Source of the DNA: Nonomuraea pusilla
GTDB lineage: Bacteria; Actinomycetota; Actinomycetes; Streptosporangiales; Streptosporangiaceae
Direction: 5' to 3'
Length of the DNA stretch: 64,000 bases
Assembly (NCBI RefSeq): GCF_900109355.1
Contig: NZ_FOBF01000011.1
Coordinates: forward strand, 186,001 to 250,000
Under the pieces are notes generated by a model. The model ran no database searches. It saw only the letters and a list, made by a program, of their open reading frames with translations, and was not told the origin of the DNA. The translations under genes were made by a program, and so were the position numbers. Position 1 is the first letter of the stretch. Every line of letters starts with the position of its first letter. Shown here in pieces: positions 39,454 to 49,300 of this stretch.

Positions 39454-42400
39454 GTGACCCCTTTTCCGCTGGCTGATTCGTCGTGCCCGTCCCTTGGCGA
39501 GGTCGTCTCGTGCGTGGCACAGGTGCTCGGTGTCGAGGAAGGGGAGGTGGACCCCGACGCCAGGCTCACGGAGCTGGGCCTGGAGTCGTTCACCGCGGTG
39601 CGCCTGCGCCGCAGACTGCGTGAGCGCGTCGGCGCGGACCTGCCCATCGCGTCCTTCCTGGGGGCGGCGTCCGCGCGTTCGATCGCGCGGCGGGTCACGC
39701 CGGAGGACGCCGCCTTCCCCCTGACCGCCGCCCAGTCCGCGTACTGGGTGGGCCGGGACCGGGCGTTCCCGCTGGGCGGCGTGGCGACGTTCTTCTTCCA
39801 CGAGTACGACCGGCGCCCCGGCGACCCGGAGGCCGATCTCGACCGGCTGGAGCAGGCGTGGAACGTGCTGGTCGAGCACCATCCCATGCTGCGCATGGTG
39901 GTCGGCGACGACGGCAGGCAGCGCGTGCTCGCGTCGCAGGGGCCGTACCGTGTCGGGCGCACCGACCTGCGGGAGGCGTCCGCCGAGGAGGTCCGGCAGG
40001 CGCTCGACCGGCTGCGCGCGGAACGTTCGCACCAGCTCCGCCCGGCCGATGTCTGGCCGCTGTTCGACATCCACGCCGCGCTGCTGCCCGACGGCCGGAC
40101 ACGGCTGTTCGTCGGCATGGACATCCTGGCGCTCGACATGGCGAGCTGGCTGCTCCTGATGCGCCAGTGGGGCGAACTGGTCGCCGACCCCGCGGCCCGG
40201 CCCCGTCCGTGCGCGACCGACTTCCCCACCGTGGTCAGGGAGCGGGAGTCGGACCCGGAGGAACGCGAGCGCCGGGCGCTGGCCGCCGCGTACTGGGCCG
40301 AACGCGCGCCGGACCTGCCGCCCGGGCCCACGCTCCCGCTGGCCGCGCCGATCGAGGAGCTCGGCGTGCCCAGGTTCGCCCGGCACGAGGGCCGGCTCAC
40401 CGCCGAGGAGTGGACGCTGCTGCGGGCCCGCGCGGCCGAGCACGGGCTCAGCCCGACGGGGGTGCTGCTCGCCGCCTTCGCGCTCACCCTGCACCGGCGA
40501 GGCGCGTCCGACCCCTTCTGCCTGAACGTCACGCTCTTCGACCGCCCCGACCGTGAGGAGCTGCGCGACGTGGTGGGCGACTTCACCACGACGGCCCTGG
40601 TCGGCGTCCCGGTCCCCGACTTCTCGCGCCCGTGGACCTTCTCCGCGTGGGCGGCCGAGGTGAACCAGCGGTTCTGGACCGATCTGGAGCACCGCGCCGT
40701 CTCCGGCGTCGAGGCGCTGCGGGCGGCGGGACGCACGAGCGGTGCGCCGACGCATCCGGTCGTCTTCACCAGCGGTGTCGGACTGGCCGACGAGGAGGCC
40801 ACGGCCTGGCTGGGGGAGGAGGTGTTCGGGGTGTCGCAGACCCCGCAGGTGCTGCTCGACCACATCGTGCGCGACGACGGAGGCCCGCTGAGGATCGCCT
40901 GGGACGTGGTGGAGAGCGCGCTTCCCCAGGAGTGGGTCCAGGGATGTCTCGCCGCCGAGGTACGTCTCCTGCGCAGGCTGATCGACCCGGCCGCCTGGAC
41001 GTCCGCGACCCTGGCCGCCGATCCGGGCTTCCACGCGGACGAGCCGCTGGAGTGCGTGCCGTTCCCCGACGCCGGGCCCCTGCTCGACGAACCGTGGGCC
41101 GAGGCGGCCCGCCGTGACCCCGGAGCCCGGGCCCTGCTGGGCCCCGGCGGCGCGATGACGCACGGCGAGCTGGCGGAGGCGGCCCGCGGGCTGGCGGCGG
41201 CGATCAGACCGGGGGAACCGGTCGCCGTCGCCCTCGACAAGGGGTTCGACCAGATCACCGCGGTGCTGGCCGTCGTCGCCGCCGGCGCCTGGTACGTGCC
41301 CGTCGAGCCGTCCTGGCCCGCCGCGCGGGTCGCCTCCGTGTGCCGGCAGGCGGGCGTCGCAGCCGCGATCGCCGCCGGCGGCAGCCCGGTCACCTGGCCC
41401 GAAGGCGTGACCGTCCATCAGGTCGGCGACCGCCCGTCCCCGGTCGACGGCTGGGTCCCGGAACGGCCCGCGCCGGACGAACTGGCGTACGCGATCTTCA
41501 CCTCGGGCTCCACCGGAACGCCCAAGGGGGTGGCGATCGAGCACCGGGCGGCCCGCACCACCGTGGACGACATCGTCGACCGGTTCGGGATCGGCCACCA
41601 CGACCGCGTGCTCGGGCTGTCGGCGCTCAGCTTCGACCTGTCGGTCTTCGACGTCTTCGGCGTGCTGGGCGCGGGCGGGGCGCTGGTGCTGCCGGAGCCG
41701 GCCCGCCAGCGCGACCCCGAGCACTGGCTGGAGCTGGCCGAGCGACACGGCGTCACGATCTGGAACACCGCGCCCGCGCTGCTGGAGATGCTCGTCGAGT
41801 ACGCCGAGCTGGACCCGGACGCCGCCCGCCGCCAGTTGCGCTCGCTGCGCCTGGTGATGCTGTCCGGTGACTGGATCCCGGTCACCCTCCCCGAACGGCT
41901 GCGCGCGCTCGCGCCCCAGGCCCGGCTGTTCAGCCTGGGCGGGGCCACCGAGGCGTCGATCTGGTCGATCTGCCATCCGGTGGAGGAGGTGGACCCGGCG
42001 TGGAAGAGCATCCCGTACGGCCGGGCGCTGCGCGGGCAGAGCTTCCGCGTCCTCGACGAGGACGGCGTGCCGGTGCCGCTGGGCGAGCCAGGGGAGCTGT
42101 ACATCGGCGGAGACGGGCTGGCCCGCGGCTATCTGGGGGATCCCGAGCAGACCGCGGCCAGGTTCTCCGTGCACCCGGGCCTGGGCGAGCGGCTGTACCG
42201 CACGGGCGATCTCGGCCGGTGGCGGCCCGACGGCACGATCGAGTTCCTCGGCCGGGTGGACCGGCAGGTCAAGATCCGCGGGCACCGGATCGAGCTGGGC
42301 GAGATCGAGGCCGTGCTCGCCCGCCAGCCCGGTGTCAGGGCGTGCGTCGCGGCCGCCGTCCCCGGGCCGGACGGGCGGCCGAGGCTGGTCGCGTACGTGG

Positions 42401-43323
42401 TGGGGAAGGAGCCGCTGTCCGAGGAGCCGCTGTCGGAGGAGCGGCTGACCGCGGCGCTGCGGGAGCGGCTGCCGTCGTCCATGGTGCCCGCGCGGCTGGT
42501 GATCCTGGACCGGTTGCCGGTCACGGCCAACGGCAAGGTGGACCACGCCGCCCTGCCCGGCCCGTACGCACGGACGGGCCACCCCGCCGCCGAGAAAGCC
42601 GCCGGGCAAGGCACTGGGAAAGCCGTTGAGCAAGCCGCTGACGAGCACGCGGACGTGCGGCCGGACGGCGGGCGCGACCTCGCGGACTGGGTGGCGCGGG
42701 TCCTCCGCGAGGCCCGGGAACGCGGCCTGGAGCTGGCCCTGACGATACGCCCCGGCGCGCCGGAGCCGTCCGCGGTGCTGCGCCCGCCGGGCCCGGAGCC
42801 CGCACAGAGCGCGCCGGGCGTGGAGCCTGCACCGAGCGCGCCGGGCCTGGAGTCCGTACCCACCGCGCCGGGCGTGGAGCCCGCACAGAGCGCGCCGGGC
42901 GTGGAGGCCGCACCCACCGCGCCGGGCGTCCCGCGCGCACCCGGCGCGCGGAGTGACGTCCCGGCTGATCCCGAGGTGCTGCGGTCCATCGCCTCTGTCT
43001 TCGAAGAACTGCTGGGGCACCACGTCGATCCCGACGCCACCTTCTTCGACCTCGGGGCCACGTCGATCACCCTCGTCCTGGCCCACCGCGAGCTGCGCCG
43101 CCTGGCTCCCGCGCTCTCCGTCGTGGACCTCTTCGACAGGCCCACGGCCCGTGCCCTGGCGGCCCACATCGCCCGCCGCGAGGCGCCACCGGAGCCTGCC
43201 CGCGTCGCCGGCTCCCAGCCTGCCCGCGACACGGGCCCGGTGGCGGGCCGGGCGGCGGGCCGGGTGGAGGGCCGCGGATCGCGGCTGCGGGCCCGCGCGC
43301 ACGCCGAGGAGGTGTCCCGTTGA
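39454..43323 (+). CDS. NRPS: aryl/acyl carrier - cyclisation - cysteine adenylation - PCP
   Basis: 1289 residues. Domains: N-terminal carrier (about 8-80; Ser45 in LGLES); heterocyclisation domain (about 88-510) with intact DxxxxDxxS (Asp223, Asp228, Ser231); adenylation domain (about 535-1030) with FTSGSTGTPKG, YRTGDLGRW and TANGKVD; a Pro-rich linker with 27-bp repeats; a PCP whose Ser1204 sits in LGATS rather than LGG(H/D)S. Aligning the A-domain pocket gives D-L-F-N-L-S-L-I-W, the code of PchE/PchF/HMWP2, so L-cysteine is predicted and the product is a thiazoline. Start GTG 39454 follows GGAGGT closely. First gene of the Zur-box operon. A starter for the first carrier must be loaded by an enzyme outside this window. 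Confidence 0.92.
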   Translation: MTPFPLADSSCPSLGEVVSCVAQVLGVEEGEVDPDARLTELGLESFTAVRLRRRLRERVGADLPIASFLGAASARSIARRVTPEDAAFPLTAAQSAYWVGRDRAFPLGGVATFFFHEYDRRPGDPEADLDRLEQAWNVLVEHHPMLRMVVGDDGRQRVLASQGPYRVGRTDLREASAEEVRQALDRLRAERSHQLRPADVWPLFDIHAALLPDGRTRLFVGMDILALDMASWLLLMRQWGELVADPAARPRPCATDFPTVVRERESDPEERERRALAAAYWAERAPDLPPGPTLPLAAPIEELGVPRFARHEGRLTAEEWTLLRARAAEHGLSPTGVLLAAFALTLHRRGASDPFCLNVTLFDRPDREELRDVVGDFTTTALVGVPVPDFSRPWTFSAWAAEVNQRFWTDLEHRAVSGVEALRAAGRTSGAPTHPVVFTSGVGLADEEATAWLGEEVFGVSQTPQVLLDHIVRDDGGPLRIAWDVVESALPQEWVQGCLAAEVRLLRRLIDPAAWTSATLAADPGFHADEPLECVPFPDAGPLLDEPWAEAARRDPGARALLGPGGAMTHGELAEAARGLAAAIRPGEPVAVALDKGFDQITAVLAVVAAGAWYVPVEPSWPAARVASVCRQAGVAAAIAAGGSPVTWPEGVTVHQVGDRPSPVDGWVPERPAPDELAYAIFTSGSTGTPKGVAIEHRAARTTVDDIVDRFGIGHHDRVLGLSALSFDLSVFDVFGVLGAGGALVLPEPARQRDPEHWLELAERHGVTIWNTAPALLEMLVEYAELDPDAARRQLRSLRLVMLSGDWIPVTLPERLRALAPQARLFSLGGATEASIWSICHPVEEVDPAWKSIPYGRALRGQSFRVLDEDGVPVPLGEPGELYIGGDGLARGYLGDPEQTAARFSVHPGLGERLYRTGDLGRWRPDGTIEFLGRVDRQVKIRGHRIELGEIEAVLARQPGVRACVAAAVPGPDGRPRLVAYVVGKEPLSEEPLSEERLTAALRERLPSSMVPARLVILDRLPVTANGKVDHAALPGPYARTGHPAAEKAAGQGTGKAVEQAADEHADVRPDGGRDLADWVARVLREARERGLELALTIRPGAPEPSAVLRPPGPEPAQSAPGVEPAPSAPGLESVPTAPGVEPAQSAPGVEAAPTAPGVPRAPGARSDVPADPEVLRSIASVFEELLGHHVDPDATFFDLGATSITLVLAHRELRRLAPALSVVDLFDRPTARALAAHIARREAPPEPARVAGSQPARDTGPVAGRAAGRVEGRGSRLRARAHAEEVSR
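42811..42945 (+). repeat. Five tandem 27-bp units in the NRPS linker
   Basis: In-frame units encode APG(V/L)E(P/S/A)x(x)(S/T) nonapeptides, for example APGVEPAPS. They form a flexible Pro/Ala linker between the A domain and the PCP; slippage would change linker length without frameshift. Confidence 0.85.
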
Positions 43324-46300
43324 GCACCGCCATAGCGGTCGTCGGCCTCGACTGCCGCTTTCCCGGGGCGCCCGATCCGGAGTCGTTCTGGCGCATGCTG
43401 GTCGAGGGCAGGCAGGGCCTGACCCGTTTCGACAGGGGCGAGTTGCTGGCCAGGGGCGTGGACCCCGCTCTGCTGAGCAGGCCGGGATACGTCCCGGTCG
43501 GCGGGCTGATCGAGGGCCTGGACCTGTTCGACCCCGACCTGTTCGGCATGACCGAGGCCGAGGCCGCGGTCGCCGACCCGCAGCAGCGGCTCTTCCTGGA
43601 GTGCTGCTGGCGGGCGCTGGAGTCCTCCGGTCACGGGGGCGGCGCGGGCGCGGGCACGGTCGGCGTCTACGCCGGGGCCGCGCACAGCTCCTACCTCATG
43701 GCCAACCTGCACGATCGCTACGACCCCACGGGCGGCGGCGCCGACCCGGTCGGCAGCCTGCAGACGGCGATGGCCACCGTCGGCGACTACCTTCCGCTTC
43801 ACGTCGCGTACCGGCTGGGGCTCACCGGGCCGGCGCTCGCGGTCAACACCACCTGTTCGACCTCCCTGGTCGCCGTGCACGTCGCCGCGCAGGCGCTGCT
43901 CAACGGCGAGTGCGACACCGCGCTCGCGGGCGGGGTGTCGCTGACGGTGCCGCAGGGGCACGGCTACCTGCACGTGCCCGACGCGATGTTCTCCGCCGAC
44001 GGCCGGGTGCGGGCGTTCTCGGCGGAGGGCAGCGGCATCGTCTTCTCCCAGGGCGTGGGGGCCGTCGTGCTGCGCCGCCTGGACGACGCGCTCGCCGACG
44101 GTGACGAGGTGCTGGCCGTCCTGCTCGGCTCGGCGGTCAACAACGACGGCGCCGACAAGGTCGGCTTCACCGCCCCTTCGGTGCGCGGTCAGGCCAGGGT
44201 CGTCGCGGAGGCGCTGTCCGTCGCCGGGGTCGAACCCCGCGCCGTCGGGTACGTGGAGGCGCACGGCACCGCCACCCGCCTGGGCGACGCCGTCGAGGTG
44301 GCGGCGCTGCGCAAGGTGTTCGGCGCGGAGGGGCCGGCGTGGTGCGCGCTCGGCTCGGTCAAGGGCAACATCGGGCACGCCAACTCCGCGGCCGGCGTCG
44401 CGGGGTTCGTCAAGGCCGTGCTCGCTGTCCGCCACGGTGTCATACCGGCCTCGCTCGGCGCCGAGCCGCTCAATCCGGCGCTGGAACTGGACGGCTCGCC
44501 GTTCGAGGCGGCGGTGGCGACCCGGCCGTGGGAGGGGCCGCGGTACGCCGGCGTGAGCGCGTTCGGCATCGGCGGCACCAACTGCCACGTCGTGCTCGGA
44601 GAGGCTCCGGACCGTCCGCCGGCCCCGGCGGACGACCGTCCCCAGCTGCTGCTGGTCTCGGCTCGCTCCGCCCCGGCGCTCACGCGGGCCGTCGAGGGGC
44701 TCTCGGCGTCCGAGCTCAAGGATGTCGCCGACGCCGCGTACACGCTGCACACCGGGCGCGAAGCGTTCGCGCACCGCCTCGCAGCGGCCGTCACCGGTCC
44801 TTCCGACTTCGCGGGCGCGCTGCGCGCCGCGGTGCCCGTCACCGTGCCGGAGAGCCCGCCCCGGGTGGTGTTCGCCTTCCCCGGCGGGGGCGCGCAGTAC
44901 GCGGGCATGGCCTCCGGCCTGTACGGCGACGAGCCGGTCTTCGCCGAGACCGTCGACCGGTGCGCCGAGGCGCTGGCGCCGCTCCTGGGCGCTGACGTGC
45001 GCGAGCTGATTCTCGCCCGCCGCGACGACCCGGCGGCACGGACCGCCGCCCGGGATCCCGGGGTCGGGCTGCCCGCGCTGTTCGCCGTCAGCGTGGCCAC
45101 CGCGGCGCTGCTGGAGTCCTGGGGCGTCGTGCCGGACGCCGTGCTCGGCCACAGCCTCGGTGAGTACGCGGCGGCCGTGGTCTCGGGCGCGCTGTCGACG
45201 GAGGACGCGGCGTCCCTGGTGGCGGTCCGGTCGACCGGCATGGCGGCGGCCGCGGGAGCGATGCTCGCGGTGTCCCTGCCCGAGGAGGCGGTCGCCGAGC
45301 TGATCGGCCGCCACCCGGACCTCGACCTGGCCGTCGTCAACGCCCCCGGCTCGTGTGTGCTCTCGGGGCCGGCCGAGGCGGTGGAACGCCTCCACGAGGA
45401 GCTGCGGGCGGAAGGCGTCGACGCCACGCGGCTGCGTCTGGACGCCGCCGCCCATTCGCGGTTGATCGAGCCGGTCATGCCCGCGCTGCGCCGGGCCGCC
45501 GAGCGGCTCACCCCGCGCCGGTCGAGGGTGCCGCTGGTGACGACGCTCACCGGGGACTGGGCGGGCGACGCGCTGTCCGATCCCGAGCACTGGGTACGTC
45601 ACCTGCGCTCCACCGTGCGCTTCTCCGGCGCCCTGCGGACCGCCGTGGGGGACTCGCCCACCGTCCTCGTCCAGGTCGGCCCCGGCAGCGGGCTGGTCAG
45701 CGCGGCCCGCCGCCACGGCCTGCCCGCGCTGCGCGCCGCCCTGGCCACCTTCCCGGCGCCCGGCGACGACCAGCGGGACAGGGCCACCGTGCTGTCGGCC
45801 GCAGGACACCTGTGGACGCAGGGCGTGCCGCTCGACGCCGCGGCCCTGCACCGGCCGGGGCGCCGCCGCGTCGCTCTGCCCGGCCACCCGTTCCGGCGCC
45901 GCCGCCTGTGGACCGGCCCGCCCGCTCGGACCGCGGCGCCAGTGCCGTACACCGGGGACCTGCTGCAGATCCCGGTGTGGCATCGGGCGGTCCCGGCTCC
46001 GGCTCCCCGGCTCCCGGCCGGGGAGCGGTGGCTGGTCGTCGGCGGGTCCGCCGAGCTGGCGGACGCCCTCGCGCGGGCCGGGGCCGAGCCCGTCACCGCC
46101 GCGGATTACCCCGGCGCGAGCTGTGCCGGAGCCCTCTACGTCCTCGATCACCAGGACCAGGGGGAGAGCCTGGACGGGCGGGTCCGCGACGCCGTCGCCG
46201 GCTTCGCGCGCTTCGCCGCCCTGCTCGCCTCCCACCCCGACCCGCCGCGACGCCTGCTGCTGGTGACCGCCGGGGGCGAACGGGTGGAGAGCTCCGACGT

Positions 46301-49300
46301 GCTCGACCCGGCAGCGGCGGCGGTGCGGGCGCTGCCACGCGTCCTCGCCCAGGAGAGCCCCGGCTTGACCTGGCGGTCCGTCGACCTTTCCCTCGGTCCC
46401 GTGGACGCGTGCGCCGTGGTCGCCGAGGCCGCCGACCTCGTCGCCGCCGAGACCCGGCAGGCCGGGGGCGCGGCCGAGCCCGGCCCCACAGCCGCGGAGA
46501 TCGCCGTGCGGGGCGTGACCCGATGGCTGCGTTCCTTCGCGCCCTGGCGGCCCTCGACGGCCCCGGACGCGGCCCGCCAGGGTTCGGTGGCGGTCATCCT
46601 GGGCGGTCTGGGCGACGTCGGGTTCACGATGGCGGAGCACCTGGCCGGTCAGGGGGTCGAGGTGGTGCTGACGTCCCGTACCGGGGTGCCCGCGCAGGCC
46701 GCTCCCGGCAGCGGGGACGCGGGGCGGCTGGCCTGGCTCCGGCGGCTGGCCGGGCTCGGGCTGGAGGTGGAGATCGAGGTCGCGGACGCCGCCGACGCCG
46801 GGGCGACCCGCGCGCTCCTGGACGGCGTGGCGCGCCGGCACGGGCGGCTCGACCTCGTCGTGCAGGGCGCGGGCGTGGTCGCCTCGGCCGGGATCGGTCC
46901 GCTGCGAGAGGCCGACGCCGGCGTCGCCGACGCGCACGCCCGCGCCAAGATCGGCGCCGCGGTCGCGCTGCGGGAGGCCGTCGACGCGCTGCCCGAGCGG
47001 TTCAGGCCGCGCACCGTGCTGCTGATGTCGTCGGCCACCGCCGCGGTCGGCGGGCTCGGCCTCGGCCCGTACGCGGCGGCCAACCGCGCGCTCGACGCCG
47101 TCGCCGAGCAGACGGGAGCCGGTGCCGGCACCCGGTGGGTCAGCGTGGCCTGGGACGGCTGGCGGGTCGGCCCGGCCGGGCGGGAGCGCACGGTCGCCTC
47201 GGCGCACTCCATCGGCGCCGCCGACGGCATGCGTGCCCTCGACCGGATCCTCGCCGCCGTCGCGGACGGCAGCGCGCCGCCCGTGGTGGCCGTGTCACCC
47301 GCCGACCTGGCCGCCCGCCTGGCTTTCGACGCCGCGGCCGTCCCCGGGGAAGCGCCTTCGGAGGAGGAGACCGGTGACTGGCGCCCGGCGGAGCGGCTCG
47401 TGGCCGCCCTCTGGTCCGAGCTGCTCGGCTTCCCCGTGAACGACCGCGACGCGGACTTCTTCGCGCTGGGCGGGCACTCCCTGCTGGCCACCCGCATGCT
47501 GGCCAGGCTGGCCGACGACCACGGCGTGCCTCTGCGGCTGAGCGACCTGCTGGCCAGGCCGACGGTGGCCGCGCTCGCCCAGCTGCTGCCGGACAGCGTG
47601 TCCGGCGGCCCGGTCCAGGTCTCGGAACCCGCCTCGACGGGGGAGACCGACTTCCCGCTGACCCGGGTGCAGCACGCGTACTGGGTCGGCGGCGGAGGCG
47701 GATACCGCCACGGCGGCACGGCCTGCCACTTCTCCCTCGAGTACGACTGCCCCGATCTCGACATCCCGCGATATCAGCGGGCGTGGAACCGGGTCATCGC
47801 CCGTCACCCGATGCTGCGCGCCGTCATCACCCCCGAGGGCCGCAACCGGATCCTGGACCGGGTGCCCGAGTACCGCATCCGCGTGCACGACCTGCGCGAG
47901 GAGGCCGATCCGGCGGCCCGGCTGGCGGCGCTCAGGGAGCAGCTGTCGCACCGGGCGCCGCGTCCCGACCGCTGGCCCCTGGTCGAGCTGCGCGCCGCCC
48001 TGCTGCCTGAGGGCACCGTCCGCCTGTTCGTCGGCGTGGACGTGCTGATCTGCGACACCGCCAGCTACCTGCTGCTCGACCGGGAACTGAAGCACTTCTA
48101 CGAGCACGACGGCGGCCCCGACCTGCCCCCGATCGGCACGGATTTCGCGGCCTGCGTGCGCGCGATGCAGGAGAGAGCGTCCGGACCGGCGGCCGGGTAC
48201 TGGCGGGCCAGGCTCGACGACCTGCCGGGCCCGCCCGCGCTCCCCGTGCGGGACGGCGACGCGGCGACCCCGAGGTTCGCCAGGCGCAGCGCCACGCTGC
48301 CCGCCGAGGCCTGGGAGCGGCTCAGGCGGCGGGCCGCCGGCCACGCGGTCACCCCCACCGCCGTCCTGCTCGCCGCGTACGGCGACGCGCTGCACGCCTG
48401 GTCGGGCAGCGACCGGTTCTGCGTCAACCTCACCCTGTTCGACCGGCCGCGCATCCATCCCGACGTCGGCAAGGTCGTCGGCGACTTCACCTCACTGCTG
48501 CTGCACGAGGTGGACCGGAGGACACCGGCCACGTTCGCCGAGCGCGCGAGGACGGCTCAGCGCAGACTGTTCCAGGACCTCGACCACCGCGACTTCTCCG
48601 CCCTGGACGTGCTGGCCGAGCAGTCGGCCCGCACCGGAAGGCTGGCCCAGGCGCCCGTCGTCTTCACGAGCGCACTCGGCCTGGACGACACCCACGACCT
48701 GGACTGGGTCGGCACCCCCGTCCACGGGGTCAGCCAGACGCCGCAGGTCGTGCTGGACCACCAGGCGTTCGTCCAGCACGGAGAGCTGCTCCTGCAGTGG
48801 GACGTGGCCGAGACCGCGCTCCCCGCGGACGAGGCCGACGCCGCCTTCGAACGCTACGTGGCCGAGGTGCGCCGCCTGGCCGACGACGCCTCGGCATGGG
48901 AGAGCACGTACGGCGACCTGACCCTGCTGCTGCGCGAGGGCGCCCACCCGCGCCCGCTGTTCCTCGTCCATCCGTCCGGCGGCGACGTGCTCTGCTACGC
49001 GGAGCTGGCCCGCCTGCTCGACACCGACCGTGCGGTCGTCGGCCTGATCGACCCCGTCTTCGCCGGAGTCTCGCCGCCCGGCGACATGGAGGCCCTCGCC
49101 GACCTGTACGTGCGGGCGGTGCGCGCCTGGCAGCCCGCCGGTCCGTACGCGCTCGGCGGCTGGTCCATGGGCGGCACCCTGGCCCAGCTCATGGCCTGCC
49201 GCCTGGCGGAGGCGGGCGAGCGGGTCGAGCTGCTGGCGATGCTGGACTCGAACGTTCCCGACCGGATCCGCCCGCTCCCCGCCGAGAGACCCGACGCGCA

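Noticed and set aside
42129..47207. Very long open frame (about 1690 codons) on the minus strand opposite the NRPS/PKS genes
   Set aside because: It is a high-GC codon-bias shadow of the plus-strand synthetase frames: Arg/Gly/Asp-rich low-complexity product with no domain motif. The same applies to the long minus-strand frames opposite 39.3-43.3 kb, 34.8-38.6 kb and 15.1-18.6 kb.
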